Assembly: GCF_051195215.1 (NCBI RefSeq)
Contig: NZ_JBNAZM010000014.1
Location: 1-64,000, forward strand
Length of the DNA: 64,000 nucleotides
Direction of reading: 5' to 3'
Origin: Arhodomonas sp051195215
GTDB lineage: Bacteria; Pseudomonadota; Gammaproteobacteria; Nitrococcales; Nitrococcaceae
The first letter of the stretch is position 1, and every line of letters begins with the position of its first letter. Below are positions 39,915-50,300 of this stretch, in pieces. The notes under the pieces were generated by a model. The model searched no databases. It was not told the DNA's origin and was given only the letters and a program-made list of their open reading frames with translations. The position numbers were made by a program, and so were the translations under genes.

Positions 39915-42380
39915 ATGCGGCTGACTCGCAAGGGAAGCGAACACCGGGGCCGGACGCCGCCGCTCGCGCGGATACTGGTTCTGCTCGGGGCTCTCGCGCT
40001 CCTCGTCGCCGCCGCCATCACGGCTGTGCCGGCCTGGCTGGGCCCGCAGGCCGAAGCCCAGGCGCGCGCCGGCGCCCAGTCCGCGGCACGACTCGGTGCA
40101 GAGCGGCTCGCCGAACGCGTCGACGAACGCCTGTCGCTCATCGCCCGCATGCCTGACGCGGCTGCATTGCAGGCTGCCTTCCCCGAAGCCGTCCGTATCC
40201 GATCGATCCCCCCCGATGGGCTAACGCCAGCACCGCGGGCTGAACCGCCCGTCGGCTACGCGCTGGTGAAACAGGCCTCGCGGGCGCTCGAAGACGGCAC
40301 GGCGAGCGCCGAGGTCCACCTTCCCGGCGGGCCGGATGCCCAGCTCAACCTGATCGCGCCACGGCAGGATGGCGCCTGGCTGGTCACGCTGCCGACATCG
40401 GTGCTCGGCGAATGGCTCGGCTCGGCCACCCCCGGGCACACCCGATCCCTGGAGCGTGGTGGAACCACACTCGCCAGCCACGGTCGCGCGGACGGCCCCG
40501 GGGCGACGTCCCCCGTCGCCGGCACCGGCTGGCAGTTGCGGATACAGGCGCCGCAACCGCAAGTGCCGCTGCGCGACGCCACCATGTTAATTGCCGGTCT
40601 GAGCGTGCTCGGCGTCGCTCTCGTGGGGGCCGGACTGTGGCTGCGCCAGCGCACCCCGCAACCACTACCCGCTGACGCGTCATCCGAGACCACGACACCC
40701 CCTGGCGCCGAGGCGCCGCCCGCGGCCGTCGATATCACACCCGCTGATGGCGAAGGGTTGCTGGTGGAGGAGCCTCCGCTGGACGAGCCTCCGCTGGAGC
40801 AGCCGGCGGAAGAGGACGCCCCCCCGGCAAGCGGACCACGCGATCTGCCACCGCTGGAGTTCGTCGACCCCAACGGGGCCGATGCGGACGCCACGGCAGC
40901 CGAAACCGTCACCGAGGAGACGCTCACGCTGGAGGACGACGATGGACTGGAGATCGTCGACGAGCCCGAGAGCCGGGAGCCGGCAGCGAAACGGCACAGC
41001 GTCGACCCGTCCATCCTCCGCGCCTACGACATCCGCGGCATCGTTGGCGAGACGCTCACCGCCGCGACCTTGGAACGGCTCGGCCGAGCTTTCGGCCATA
41101 CTGCCGCCGAGCAGGGACACGACAGCGTGGTGGTTGCCTGTGACGGCCGCCACTCGAGCCCGGAGCTTGCGAGCGCACTGATAGAAGGCATCACCGGCAC
41201 CGGCTGCGATGTCATCGACATCGGCGAGGCGCCCACGCCGTTGCTGTACTTCGCCACCCACCTGCTGGGCACAGGCGCCGGCGCCGTCGTCACCGCGAGC
41301 CACAATCCGCCGGCCTACAACGGCCTCAAGGCGGTTCTCGGCGGTGAAGCCCTGTCAACGGACGCGATTCAGGCGCTCGGGGCACGCGCCGAGCGCGACG
41401 AACCCGCCGATGGCGGCGGCAGCGTCTCACGCCGGGACGTCGTCCTCGACTATATCGATGCCGTGGCCTCCGATATCACCCTCCACCGCCCACTGCGCGT
41501 CGCCATCGACTGCGGCAACGGCGTCGCCGGCGCCGTCGCGCCGGCTCTCTTCCGTGCCCTCGGCAATGAAGTCGTCGAGCTCTTCTGCGATGTGGACGGG
41601 GATTTCCCCAACCATCACCCGGACCCGAGCGTGCCCGACAATCTCGCGGCACTGGTCGAGCGCGTACGAGCCGGCGAAGCCGACGTGGGCCTTGCCTTCG
41701 ACGGTGACGGCGACCGCCTCGGCGTGGTGGACAGCGAGGGCAACATCATCTGGCCCGACCGCCTGCTCATGCTCTTCGCCCAGGACGTGCTCGCCCGGTT
41801 GCCGGGCTCGGATATCATCTTCGACGTCAAGTGCACGCGCCACCTCGCCGAAATCATCACCGTCAACGCCGGCGTGCCGGTGATGTGGCGCACGGGCCAC
41901 TCGCTGATCAAGCGCCGCCGCGCCGAGACCAACGCGCCGCTCGCCGGGGAGATGAGCGGCCACATCGTCTTCGGCGACCGCTGGTTCGGCGTCGACGACG
42001 CCCTGTACGCCGGCGCACGCCTGCTGGAGCTGCTTTCGTTCGAGGGCGGTCGTACGAGTGCCGACGTCTTCGCCGCCCTCCCCGAAGGCCACAGCACACC
42101 GGAGATCCGCGTAAACCTCGCCGCCGAGGGAGAATCCACGGCGATCATGGAACGGCTGCTCGCCCAGGTGGACGAGCTGCCCGAGGCCGCCCGGGTAACC
42201 ACCCTGGACGGCCTGCGCATCGATTATCCCGACGGCTGGGGCCTGGTGCGCGCCTCCAACACCCAACCGAGCCTGGTGCTGCGCTTCGAAGGGGACGACG
42301 CCGACGCGCTGGAGCGCGTTCGCGCGCACTTCCGCGATCAGCTCGCCGCCGCCGCGCCCGGGCTCGAGCTACCGTTCTGA
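39915..42380 (+). CDS. algC: Phosphomannomutase/phosphoglucomutase with membrane-anchored N-terminal extension
   Basis: AlgC interconverts hexose 1- and 6-phosphates for exopolysaccharide and LPS precursors. The catalytic part starts about residue 362 (DPSILRAYDIRGIVGE) with the phosphoserine in TASHNPPAYNG (Ser462), the metal loop DGDGDRLG and sugar loop GEMSGH. Before it lie a membrane helix (about 18-41), a presumably periplasmic domain (42-220), a second helix (about 223-243) and an acidic, proline-rich linker. At 821 residues it resembles the long AlgC form found in some pseudomonads. GGAGAG is seven bases before the ATG. Confidence 0.93.
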   Translation: MRLTRKGSEHRGRTPPLARILVLLGALALLVAAAITAVPAWLGPQAEAQARAGAQSAARLGAERLAERVDERLSLIARMPDAAALQAAFPEAVRIRSIPPDGLTPAPRAEPPVGYALVKQASRALEDGTASAEVHLPGGPDAQLNLIAPRQDGAWLVTLPTSVLGEWLGSATPGHTRSLERGGTTLASHGRADGPGATSPVAGTGWQLRIQAPQPQVPLRDATMLIAGLSVLGVALVGAGLWLRQRTPQPLPADASSETTTPPGAEAPPAAVDITPADGEGLLVEEPPLDEPPLEQPAEEDAPPASGPRDLPPLEFVDPNGADADATAAETVTEETLTLEDDDGLEIVDEPESREPAAKRHSVDPSILRAYDIRGIVGETLTAATLERLGRAFGHTAAEQGHDSVVVACDGRHSSPELASALIEGITGTGCDVIDIGEAPTPLLYFATHLLGTGAGAVVTASHNPPAYNGLKAVLGGEALSTDAIQALGARAERDEPADGGGSVSRRDVVLDYIDAVASDITLHRPLRVAIDCGNGVAGAVAPALFRALGNEVVELFCDVDGDFPNHHPDPSVPDNLAALVERVRAGEADVGLAFDGDGDRLGVVDSEGNIIWPDRLLMLFAQDVLARLPGSDIIFDVKCTRHLAEIITVNAGVPVMWRTGHSLIKRRRAETNAPLAGEMSGHIVFGDRWFGVDDALYAGARLLELLSFEGGRTSADVFAALPEGHSTPEIRVNLAAEGESTAIMERLLAQVDELPEAARVTTLDGLRIDYPDGWGLVRASNTQPSLVLRFEGDDADALERVRAHFRDQLAAAAPGLELPF

Positions 42381-42398
42381 CCAGGAGAGCCACCCGCG

Positions 42399-43304
42399 AT
42401 GCCCGTACAACCCACACCCCCAACCCAGGTCGCCCACGTGCTCACCGAGGCACTGCCGTACATCCGCCGCTTCCACGGCCGCACCATCGTGGTGAAATAC
42501 GGTGGCAACGCCATGGTCGACGAGGCGCTCAAGCAGAGCTTTGCCCGCGATGTCGTGCTGATGAAGCTGGTGGGCTTCAACCCGGTGGTGGTGCACGGCG
42601 GCGGACCGCAGATCGGCCGGCTGCTCGATCGCATCGGCAAGAAGACGGAATTCGTCGAAGGCATGCGGGTGACCGACGCCGAGACCATGGACGTGGTGGA
42701 AATGGTGCTCGGCGGGCTGGTGAACAAGGAGATCGTCAGCCTCATCAACCGCCATGGCGGCCGCGCCGTCGGCCTCACCGGCAAGGACGGCGGTTTCATA
42801 CGCGCCCGCAAGCTCCAGGTGCAGCGCCCGGGCGAAGCGGAACGCGAGCCCGAGATCATCGACATCGGCCACGTGGGCGAGGTCGACGCCATCGACCCGG
42901 CGCTCGTCGACATGCTCGACAGCGGCGATTTCATTCCGGTAATCGCGCCCATCGGCGTCGGCGACGATGGCCACGCCTACAACATCAACGCCGACCTCGT
43001 CGCCGGCAAACTCGCCGAGACCCTCGAGGCCGAGAAGCTGATCCTCATGACCAATACGCCCGGCATCCTCGATGACGCGGGCACGCTGCTCACCGGGCTC
43101 GATGCCAAACGCGTGGAAGCGCTGATCGCCGACGGCACCATTCACGGCGGCATGCTGCCGAAAGTCCGCTGCGCCCTGGACGCCGTCAGCGGCGGCGTCG
43201 GCGCGGCCACCATCGTCGACGGACGTGTGGAGCACGCGGTGCTGCTGGAGCTGTTCACCGACTCGGGCGTGGGTACGCTCATCCAGGGCCCACGAGGCGA
43301 GTGA
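42399..43304 (+). CDS. argB: Acetylglutamate kinase
   Basis: ArgB phosphorylates N-acetylglutamate, the second step of arginine synthesis. The 301-residue protein has KYGGNAM, HGGGPQIG, RVTDAETMDVVEMVLGG, and the NADLVAGKLAETL and GGMLPKV segments of the amino-acid kinase family. An N-terminal helix (VLTEALPYIRRF) suggests the arginine-sensitive hexameric type. AGGAGAG precedes the ATG 18 bases after algC. Confidence 0.97.
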   Translation: MPVQPTPPTQVAHVLTEALPYIRRFHGRTIVVKYGGNAMVDEALKQSFARDVVLMKLVGFNPVVVHGGGPQIGRLLDRIGKKTEFVEGMRVTDAETMDVVEMVLGGLVNKEIVSLINRHGGRAVGLTGKDGGFIRARKLQVQRPGEAEREPEIIDIGHVGEVDAIDPALVDMLDSGDFIPVIAPIGVGDDGHAYNINADLVAGKLAETLEAEKLILMTNTPGILDDAGTLLTGLDAKRVEALIADGTIHGGMLPKVRCALDAVSGGVGAATIVDGRVEHAVLLELFTDSGVGTLIQGPRGE

Positions 43305-43307
43305 CTC

Positions 43308-43853
43308 ATGCCAGCCCGCGCCGTCCGTCACCGCCACACGCTGCTCGCCGTCGTGCTGGGCAGCGCCCTGGGCGGCTGCGCGGGGACACCCCCGGGGACG
43401 ACCGAGCGGCCGGCCCACGCGGCATCCCCCGGCACCCCCGCGGGCATTCGCACAGCGCTTGAAGAACAACTGGAGGCCTGGCGCGGGACGCCCTACGAGT
43501 GGGGCGGCATGAGCCGGGATGGTATCGACTGCTCCGGCTTCGTCTACCGCACCTATCGCGACCGCCTGGGCATCGAGGTACCCCGCACCACCGCCGCCCA
43601 GACCCGCGTCGGCGCCCGGGTGGCCCGCAGCGCCCTGCGCCCCGGCGATCTGGTTTTCTTCCGCACCGGTGCCGGCAAGCGCCACGTGGGCATCGCCCTC
43701 GGCGACGGTTCGTTCATCCACGCCTCCACCCGCGTTGGTGTGACCGTCTCCCACCTGGACAACCGCTACTGGCGCCGGCACTACTACCGCGCCGTCCGGC
43801 CGGCGGCACTCAACGGGAATGGGCGCGCGGCAGACGCACGCCCACGCGAGTGA
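43308..43853 (+). CDS. NlpC/P60 family lipoprotein (predicted peptidoglycan endopeptidase)
   Basis: The 181-residue protein has a lipoprotein signal with lipobox LGGC and an NlpC/P60 cysteine peptidase domain: catalytic Cys in DGIDCSGFVYRTY, His in KRHVGIALGDG and a third polar residue in SFIHAST. It resembles Spr/MepS and NlpC, which cut peptide crosslinks in the cell wall. It begins three bases after argB and overlaps the convergent antiporter gene by 44 bases. Confidence 0.92.
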   Translation: MPARAVRHRHTLLAVVLGSALGGCAGTPPGTTERPAHAASPGTPAGIRTALEEQLEAWRGTPYEWGGMSRDGIDCSGFVYRTYRDRLGIEVPRTTAAQTRVGARVARSALRPGDLVFFRTGAGKRHVGIALGDGSFIHASTRVGVTVSHLDNRYWRRHYYRAVRPAALNGNGRAADARPRE

Positions 43854-45546
43854 TCCAGGGCCCCTCCATATCCCGAACCGTTAGCATGACGCCACCGATG
43901 CGCAGGCTGTCACCCTCGGATGCAGTGTGACGCAGCCGCCGCCGCACGAAACCGCCGACGGTCTCGGTTGCGGCCGTGTCGATGTCGACAGCGGGCAGGT
44001 ACATGCTCGCGAACGCCGCCATGGGCGCATCCGCATCCACGGTGAATTCACCGAAGTACGCCTGCTCAGCCGCCTCGTGGGTGGCGGCAACGGTATCCAG
44101 CCAGTGCTGGAAACGCTCTTCGAGATGACGGTCCCCCACCGGCAGGAGCAGGTAAAGCAAGTCGCCGGACTGCAGCGGCAGATCGGGCGTCAATGTGACC
44201 GCCTCGCCGCGACGGAGCACGCTGAGCAACCTCACCCCCGCCGGCACCTCGAGCTCCTCGACACCACCGTTGACGGCGGGGCAACCGGCAGGCAGCACGC
44301 AAGTGACCAGCTCGTGACCGGCTGGCTCGGCCACGTCCACCCGTTCGATCTCCGGATGGCGCTTGGGCAGCAGCAACCGCAACCAGCGCGCCACCGGCGC
44401 CACCGCCCAGCCCTGGAGGAGCAGCGACACCAGAACGATGAAGAACACCCGGTTGAACAGCGTCTCGGCCTGCTCCACGTCCGCGAGCAGCGGGAACAGC
44501 GCCAACACGATGGGCACGGCGCCGCGCAGCCCGGTCCAGCTCATGAACGCGATCTGGCGCACGTCGAAGCGGAAGGGCAGCAGGCTCGCCACCACCGCCA
44601 GCGGGCGCGCCACGAAAATGAGCACCGCCGCCAGAACCAGTGCCTCGAATGCCACCGGCAGAAGCTCGGACGGTGTAACGAGCAGTCCCAGAAGCAGAAA
44701 CAGGCCGATCTGGCACAGCCAGGCCATGCCGTCATGAAACCGTCGGATGCCGCCGCGCGCCGCCTGCGCGCGGTTGCCCAGCACCAATCCGCCCAGGTAG
44801 GCGGCCAGAAAGCCGCTGCCCCCGGCGACGGCCGTGACGCCGTAGATGAACAGCCCCCCGGCCAGCGCGAGCAACGGGTAGAGACTGGCCGCAAAGCGCA
44901 GGCGGTTCACCACCGCGGTGAGCAGATAGCCCCCGCCCACCCCCAGCACGCCACCGAGCACCACCTGGCGAAAGAACATGGACGCCAGGGCGGCGGGCTC
45001 CGCGCCTCCGCCGGGCGCCAGCAGCAGAGTCATCGCCAGAGTCAGGAAGATCGCCAGCGGGTCGTTGACGCCGGACTCGATCTCCAGGGTATTGCGCACC
45101 CGCGAGTGCACGGCGATACCGCGGGCACGCAGCAGATAGAACACCGCCGCGGCATCGGTGGAGCTCACCATGGCGGCGAGCAACGCGGAGACACCCCACC
45201 CGAGATCGAACAGGTAGACACCGGCAACGGCGGTTACCGCGGCGGTGATGAGCACACCCACGGTGGCGAGCGTGAGACCGGGCCACAAGCCCGTTCGGAA
45301 GCTGGCGATCGGTGTATGCAGGCCGCCGTCGAAGAGGATCACGGCAAGGGCGGCCGTCGCCAGGAGATGGGCGACGGCAACGTCATCGAAATCGATGCCG
45401 CCGAGGCCGTCCTCCCCGGCGAGCATCCCCACCCCGAGAAAGACCACCAGCAGGGGCACACCACTGCGCTCGGCAGGTACCGTGGCGAGAATGCTAAGGG
45501 TAAGCAGCGCGCCCGTCAGCAGGATGAACGAGTCGGTAAAGAACAC
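43810..45546 (-). CDS. nhaP2: K+/H+ antiporter, CvrA/NhaP2 type (CPA1 family)
   Basis: The 578-residue protein matches CvrA/NhaP2 length and layout: about 12-13 helices of a cation:proton antiporter (residues 5-395, with STDAAAVFYLL and ESGVNDPLAIFLTL), an RCK_C/TrkA_C regulatory domain (about 400-480) and a C-terminal CorC_HlyC-like domain. In Vibrio NhaP2 exports K+ for protons and lets cells survive on K+-rich acidic media; in a halophile it would trim K+ after osmotic downshift. It overlaps the convergent NlpC gene by 44 bases. Confidence 0.93.
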   Translation of the reverse strand: MFFTDSFILLTGALLTLSILATVPAERSGVPLLVVFLGVGMLAGEDGLGGIDFDDVAVAHLLATAALAVILFDGGLHTPIASFRTGLWPGLTLATVGVLITAAVTAVAGVYLFDLGWGVSALLAAMVSSTDAAAVFYLLRARGIAVHSRVRNTLEIESGVNDPLAIFLTLAMTLLLAPGGGAEPAALASMFFRQVVLGGVLGVGGGYLLTAVVNRLRFAASLYPLLALAGGLFIYGVTAVAGGSGFLAAYLGGLVLGNRAQAARGGIRRFHDGMAWLCQIGLFLLLGLLVTPSELLPVAFEALVLAAVLIFVARPLAVVASLLPFRFDVRQIAFMSWTGLRGAVPIVLALFPLLADVEQAETLFNRVFFIVLVSLLLQGWAVAPVARWLRLLLPKRHPEIERVDVAEPAGHELVTCVLPAGCPAVNGGVEELEVPAGVRLLSVLRRGEAVTLTPDLPLQSGDLLYLLLPVGDRHLEERFQHWLDTVAATHEAAEQAYFGEFTVDADAPMAAFASMYLPAVDIDTAATETVGGFVRRRLRHTASEGDSLRIGGVMLTVRDMEGPWITRVGVRLPRAHSR

Positions 45547-45602
45547 GCATCACTCCCCGCCGCAGGAGCGCTTACGCGTTGCCGGGGAAGCCCGTGACGA
45601 CG

Positions 45603-46238
45603 CTACTCCGCGGCCTTGTTCTTGAGTTCGCGAAAACGCTCGATGTCGCGTCCGAAGCGTGCGCGGATCTCCGCCTGCTCGCGACGCTGGCGCTCTATGA
45701 ACGCGCGCTGCGAGCGCACCTGCTCCTCGATCGACTCGATCTCGCCGTAGACCTTTTTAGCGTCACCCCTGCCGTTACGCTCCATGGCCGCGGCACGCTC
45801 CACCAGGCGTTCGTGCCGCTTCGTCAGGCTCTCCACACGATCCCGCGCGATCTTTATCTGCCCGTCGATGGCGGCAATGCGCTCCTCCCGCGCCCGCTTC
45901 ATCGCCGCGACGCTCTCGAACGTCTGCAGAAGAATGCGGTCGTGCTCGCGCTGCTCGGCCTCTTTGCGGGCTTCGGCGGCTGCCCGCGCCTTCGCCTCGG
46001 CACGCTCGCGCAGTTCCTCGCGCGTCGGCGGCGGCTCGATGCGGTCGACGGTCATGCCGCGCTCGGATTTCACCTCCCGCTCGCGACGTTTGCCCATCTC
46101 CTCCGGCGGGATGGAGTCGCTGTAATGCACCCGACCCTTGTCATCCACCCACTTGTAGAGCTCCGCCGAACCCGTGCCCGGCAGCGCGAGCAGCCATGCG
46201 GTCAGCACGACGGTCGCGGTGACGATCCCGTGCCTCAT
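45603..46238 (-). CDS. DUF4124-domain exported protein with coiled coil
   Basis: The 211-residue protein has a signal peptide (cleavage near GSA-ELYKW), then the DUF4124 motif ELYKWVDDKGRVHYSDSIPPE, then a long charged, helical region rich in Glu, Arg and Ala (about residues 70-210) that should form a coiled coil. Periplasmic; function unknown. It is upstream of the antiporter gene on the same strand by 56 bases. DUF4124 proteins are widespread in proteobacteria and often carry unrelated C-terminal parts. Confidence 0.87.
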   Translation of the reverse strand: MRHGIVTATVVLTAWLLALPGTGSAELYKWVDDKGRVHYSDSIPPEEMGKRREREVKSERGMTVDRIEPPPTREELRERAEAKARAAAEARKEAEQREHDRILLQTFESVAAMKRAREERIAAIDGQIKIARDRVESLTKRHERLVERAAAMERNGRGDAKKVYGEIESIEEQVRSQRAFIERQRREQAEIRARFGRDIERFRELKNKAAE

Positions 46239-46370
46239 TCCCTATGCCCCCGTCGCTGAATCCCCGCGCCCATCATGCCACGAAGACGCCTGCCGGCTAA
46301 GGGCCGTAACACCTAGATCGTGCACAGCTCGCTATCCACGTGAGCCCGGCGGCCAACGTGCCGGGTAAAC

Positions 46371-46454
46371 ACGCATCGCGGAACCACCCGGTCACTTGGC
46401 CGCCCCCGCACACCCCCGACGACGCTCCCCATAAAGGGCCCGTTCGCGATGCGT
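46371..46454. repeat. Inverted repeat between pyrE and the DUF4124 gene
   Basis: ACGCATCGCGGAAC (46371-46384) and GTTCGCGATGCGT (46442-46454) pair over 13 bp with one bulge around a 57-base loop. It lies 30 bases after the pyrE stop codon. Nothing else is evident in 46239-46484. Confidence 0.4.
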
Positions 46455-46484
46455 CGCGGAACGGCGGGAAGCGCCCGCCCGAGC

Positions 46485-47135
46485 TCAGCCGGCCGGCCCA
46501 ACCCCGTAAGCGTCCCGATAGGCGCGCACCGCCTCCAGGCGCTCGGCCGTCGCACCGCTGTCGGCGAGGAAATCCACCAGGGTGTCCAGACCGGCGATGG
46601 CGATTACCGGCACGCCGTGGCGCGCGGCCACCTCCTGAGCGGCGGAGCGCTCCCCGCTGCCGCGTTCCTGACGGTCGAGCGCAATCACCACGCCCGCGAG
46701 GCTGGCACCGGCTTGTTCGATCAAGGCCACGCTCTCACTGACGGATGTGCCGGCGGTGATCACATCGTCGACCACCAGTACCCGTCCGGCCAGCGGCGCG
46801 CCCACGATGTTGCCGCCCTCACCGTGATCCTTCGCCTCCTTGCGGTTAAACGCGTAGGGGATGTCGCGGCCATGGACATCGGCGAGCGCCACCGCCGTGG
46901 TCGCCGCCAGCGGAATCCCCTTGTACGCCGGCCCGAAAAGCAGATCGAACGCCAGGCCCGAATCCTCGATGGCCCGGGCGTAGTAACGGCCGAGCCGCGC
47001 CAGCGCCGCCCCGGTGTCGAACAGTCCGGCGTTGAAGAAATACGGGCTGCGACGGCCCGATTTCAGGGTGAACTCGCCGAAGCGCAGCACCTCGCGCTCG
47101 AGGGCGAACTGGAGAAACTCACGCTGGTACTCCTG
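46485..47135 (-). CDS. pyrE: Orotate phosphoribosyltransferase
   Basis: PyrE joins orotate to PRPP to give OMP in pyrimidine synthesis. The 216-residue enzyme aligns closely in length and motifs with E. coli PyrE: FGEFTLKSGRRSPYFFNAGLF, FGPAYKGIPLA, FNRKEAKDHGEGG and the PRPP-binding VLVVDDVITAGTSVSES. I start at the ATG at 47133-47135, with a weak AGTAGG upstream; an in-frame start six codons earlier is less likely. Confidence 0.96.
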   Translation of the reverse strand, partial: QEYQREFLQFALEREVLRFGEFTLKSGRRSPYFFNAGLFDTGAALARLGRYYARAIEDSGLAFDLLFGPAYKGIPLAATTAVALADVHGRDIPYAFNRKEAKDHGEGGNIVGAPLAGRVLVVDDVITAGTSVSESVALIEQAGASLAGVVIALDRQERGSGERSAAQEVAARHGVPVIAIAGLDTLVDFLADSGATAERLEAVRAYRDAYGVGPAG

Positions 47136-47356
47136 CATGGGGCGCCTACTCACTCGATGGTGGGTCGTTCAGGGATCATTCCGGCGCCAAGGATATAGCG
47201 CCGGACGGTGATTCCCAACCGCATCCCATCATGCCGATCCCTCCGCATCGCCGGACCGCGACCACGTTTCGCCCTGTGAACCCGAGGGCGCTTCGCGTCG
47301 GGGATCATTGGCGTACACTTGAACTCAACTCGCAGTGATCACCTGTATACGTCACC

Positions 47357-50300
47357 ATGCCGCTCAATGCCTTCCATCCCGCCGTCGACGATTGGTTCCG
47401 CGGCGAGCTGGGCGAGCCAACGGAGATCCAGCGCCAGGCCTGGCCTGTTATCCGGGGCGGCCGCGATACGCTGATCGCCGCCCCCACCGGCGCGGGAAAG
47501 ACCCTGGCGGCCTTTCTGGCCGCCATCGATACCCTGGTCCGCGACGGCCTCGACACCGGCCTCGCCGACGAGACCCGTGTACTCTACGTTTCGCCACTGC
47601 GGGCATTGTCCAACGACATCCAGCACAACCTGCAAACCCCGCTCGCCGGTATCGCAACGGCCCTGGAAGCCCGCGGCGAATCCCCGGTAAACATACGCGC
47701 TTGGGTGCGAACCGGCGATACGCCCGCGGCGGAACGCGAACGCATGCGCCAGCGCCCGCCGCACATCATGGTCACCACGCCGGAATCGCTCTACATCCTG
47801 CTCACCGCAGAATCCGGCCGGCGGATACTCGCCAGCGTACGCACCGTCATCGTCGACGAGATCCACGCCCTCGCCGGGAACAAGCGCGGCGCCCACCTCG
47901 CACTATCGCTGCAACGGCTGGCACGCCTGACCCGGCAATCGCCCCAGCACGTCGGGCTGTCGGCCACCCAGAAGCCCATAGACGACATCGCCGCCTTCCT
48001 CAGCGGCGATCACGGGCGCTGCGAGATCGTCGATACCGGTCACGTGCGCCGGCGCGACCTCGCCGTGGAGGTGCCGGATTCGCCCCTCGCCGCAGTCATG
48101 GCCAACGAAGTATGGGAGGAGATCTACGACCGCCTCGCCGAGCACGTTCGCGCACACCGGACCACGCTGATCTTCGTCAACACGCGGCGGCTCGCCGAGC
48201 GTGCGGCCCGCCACCTGGCCGAACGCGTGGGCGACGACGCCGTTACCGCCCACCACGGCAGCCTCGCCCGTGAGCACCGCCTGGCAGCGGAACAGCGTCT
48301 CAAGCACGGCGAGCTGCGCGCGCTGGTCGCCACCGCCTCGCTGGAGCTCGGCATCGACATCGGCGATGTGGACCTGGTCTGTCAGCTCGGCTCACCCCGG
48401 AGCATCGGTACCGTGCTCCAGCGCGTCGGGCGCTCCGGCCACGGCCTCGCCCGGGTGCCCAAGGGCCGGCTCTTCCCGCTGTCCAGGGACGACCTGGTCG
48501 AGTGCACGGCACTGCTCGACAGCGTGCAACGCGGCGAGCTCGACCGCATCCACATCCCGACGGCACCACTGGACGTTCTCGCCCAGCAAATCGTCGCCGA
48601 GACCGCCGCAGCCGGCGAATGCGACGAAGCCACGCTGTTCGGGACGTTCACCGGGGCGTGGTCGTATCGTGACCTCTCGCGAGAAACCTTCGCGGACGTG
48701 GTGGCGATGCTTGCCCGCGGCTTCACAACCCGGCGAGGACGTCGCGGTGCCTACCTCCATCGCGATGCCGTCAATGGGCGATTGCGCCCGCGGCGAGGCG
48801 CACGCCTGGTCGCGCTCACCAACGGTGGCGCCATCCCCGATCAGTTCGACTACGACGTGCTGCTCCAGCCCGACGGGCTGCGCGTGGGTTCGGTGAACGA
48901 GGACTTCGCCTTCGAGAGCATGCCCGGTGACATATTCCAGCTCGGCAACACGGCGTACCGGATTCTCAAGGTGGAATCCGGTCGGGTGCTGGTCGAGGAC
49001 GCCCTGGGCGCGCCGCCGAACCTGCCGTTCTGGTTCGGGGAGGCACCGGCACGCAGTGAGGAACTTTCCACCGCGGTATCCCGCCTGCGCGAGGACATCG
49101 ACCGTGTCCTCGCCGACACCGGCGATGACCCCGACGCCGCGCGCGAATGGCTAATGAGCCACCACGGCCTGGCGGCGGCCGCGGCACGACAGCTCGCCGA
49201 CTACCTCGCCCTGGGACGGGCGGCGCTGGGCGTGGTGCCCGGTCAGCAGCAGCTCGCCGTGGAGCGGTTTTTCGACGAGGCCGGTGACATGCACCTCGTC
49301 ATCCACTCGCCCTACGGCTCGCGGGTCAACCGCGCCTGGGGGTTGGCGCTGCGCAAACGTTTCTGCCGGCGCTTCAATTTCGAGCTCCAGGCCGCCGCGC
49401 TCGAGGACAGCATCGTCCTCTCCCTGGGCCCGACCCACAGTTTTCCTCTCGACGAGGTCACCGGCTACCTCACCAGCACCAGTGCCCGTGACACGCTCAC
49501 CCAGGCGCTACTGGACGCGCCATTGTTCGCCACGCGCTGGCGCTGGACGGCCACCATTTCGCTCGCCGTCAAACGCAGCCACAGCGGCCGCCGGCGACCG
49601 GCGCAACTCCAGCGTCAGGATGCAGAGGACCTGCTCTCGGTAGTCTTCCCTGACCAGCTCGCCTGCGCCGAGAATCTCGCCGGCGCTCGCGAGATCCCGG
49701 ACCATCCGCTCGTCACCCAGACGCTCCACGACTGCCTGGCCGAGAGCATGGACACCGACGGGCTGGTGGCATTGCTCGCCCGGCTCGAACGCGGCGAGAT
49801 CACCGTCACCGCGCGGGATCTCAGCACCCCCTCGCCGCTCGCCGAGGAAGTGATCAACGCCCGCCCCTATGCCTTCCTGGATGACGCCGCCCAGGAGGAA
49901 CGGCGCACGCTGAGCATCACCAGCGGTGCTACACCGGGTACCCCCGACGCTTGGGCACGACCGGACGCCGCCGCGGTCGCGCGGGTGTGCGCCGAGGTCT
50001 GGCCGCACCCCCGGGACGCCGACGAGCTCCACGACGCCCTCGTCACCTATGGGTTCCTCACCGCCGCCGAAGGCGCGGCGGGGGAATGGCGGGCGCTCGT
50101 GGACGAGCTGACCCGCCACCACCGGGCCGCCGAGATCGCCATTCCGGGCGGCGAGGTGCTATGGGTAGCGGCGGAACGTCTCGCAGAGCTGCACGCGTTA
50201 TACCCGGGGTTACAGCCAACGCCCGGCATCCAGGCCACCAGCGACGAACCGGCGGACGCGGAGGTAGCACTGGTCGAGCTGTTACGATCCCGCCTCGAAG

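Noticed and set aside
42369..43781. 470-residue open frame on the minus strand
   Set aside because: Spans argB and the NlpC gene in antisense; no domain.
43927..45597. 556-residue open frame on the plus strand
   Set aside because: Antisense to the K+/H+ antiporter gene; His/Gln/Arg-rich and not protein-like.
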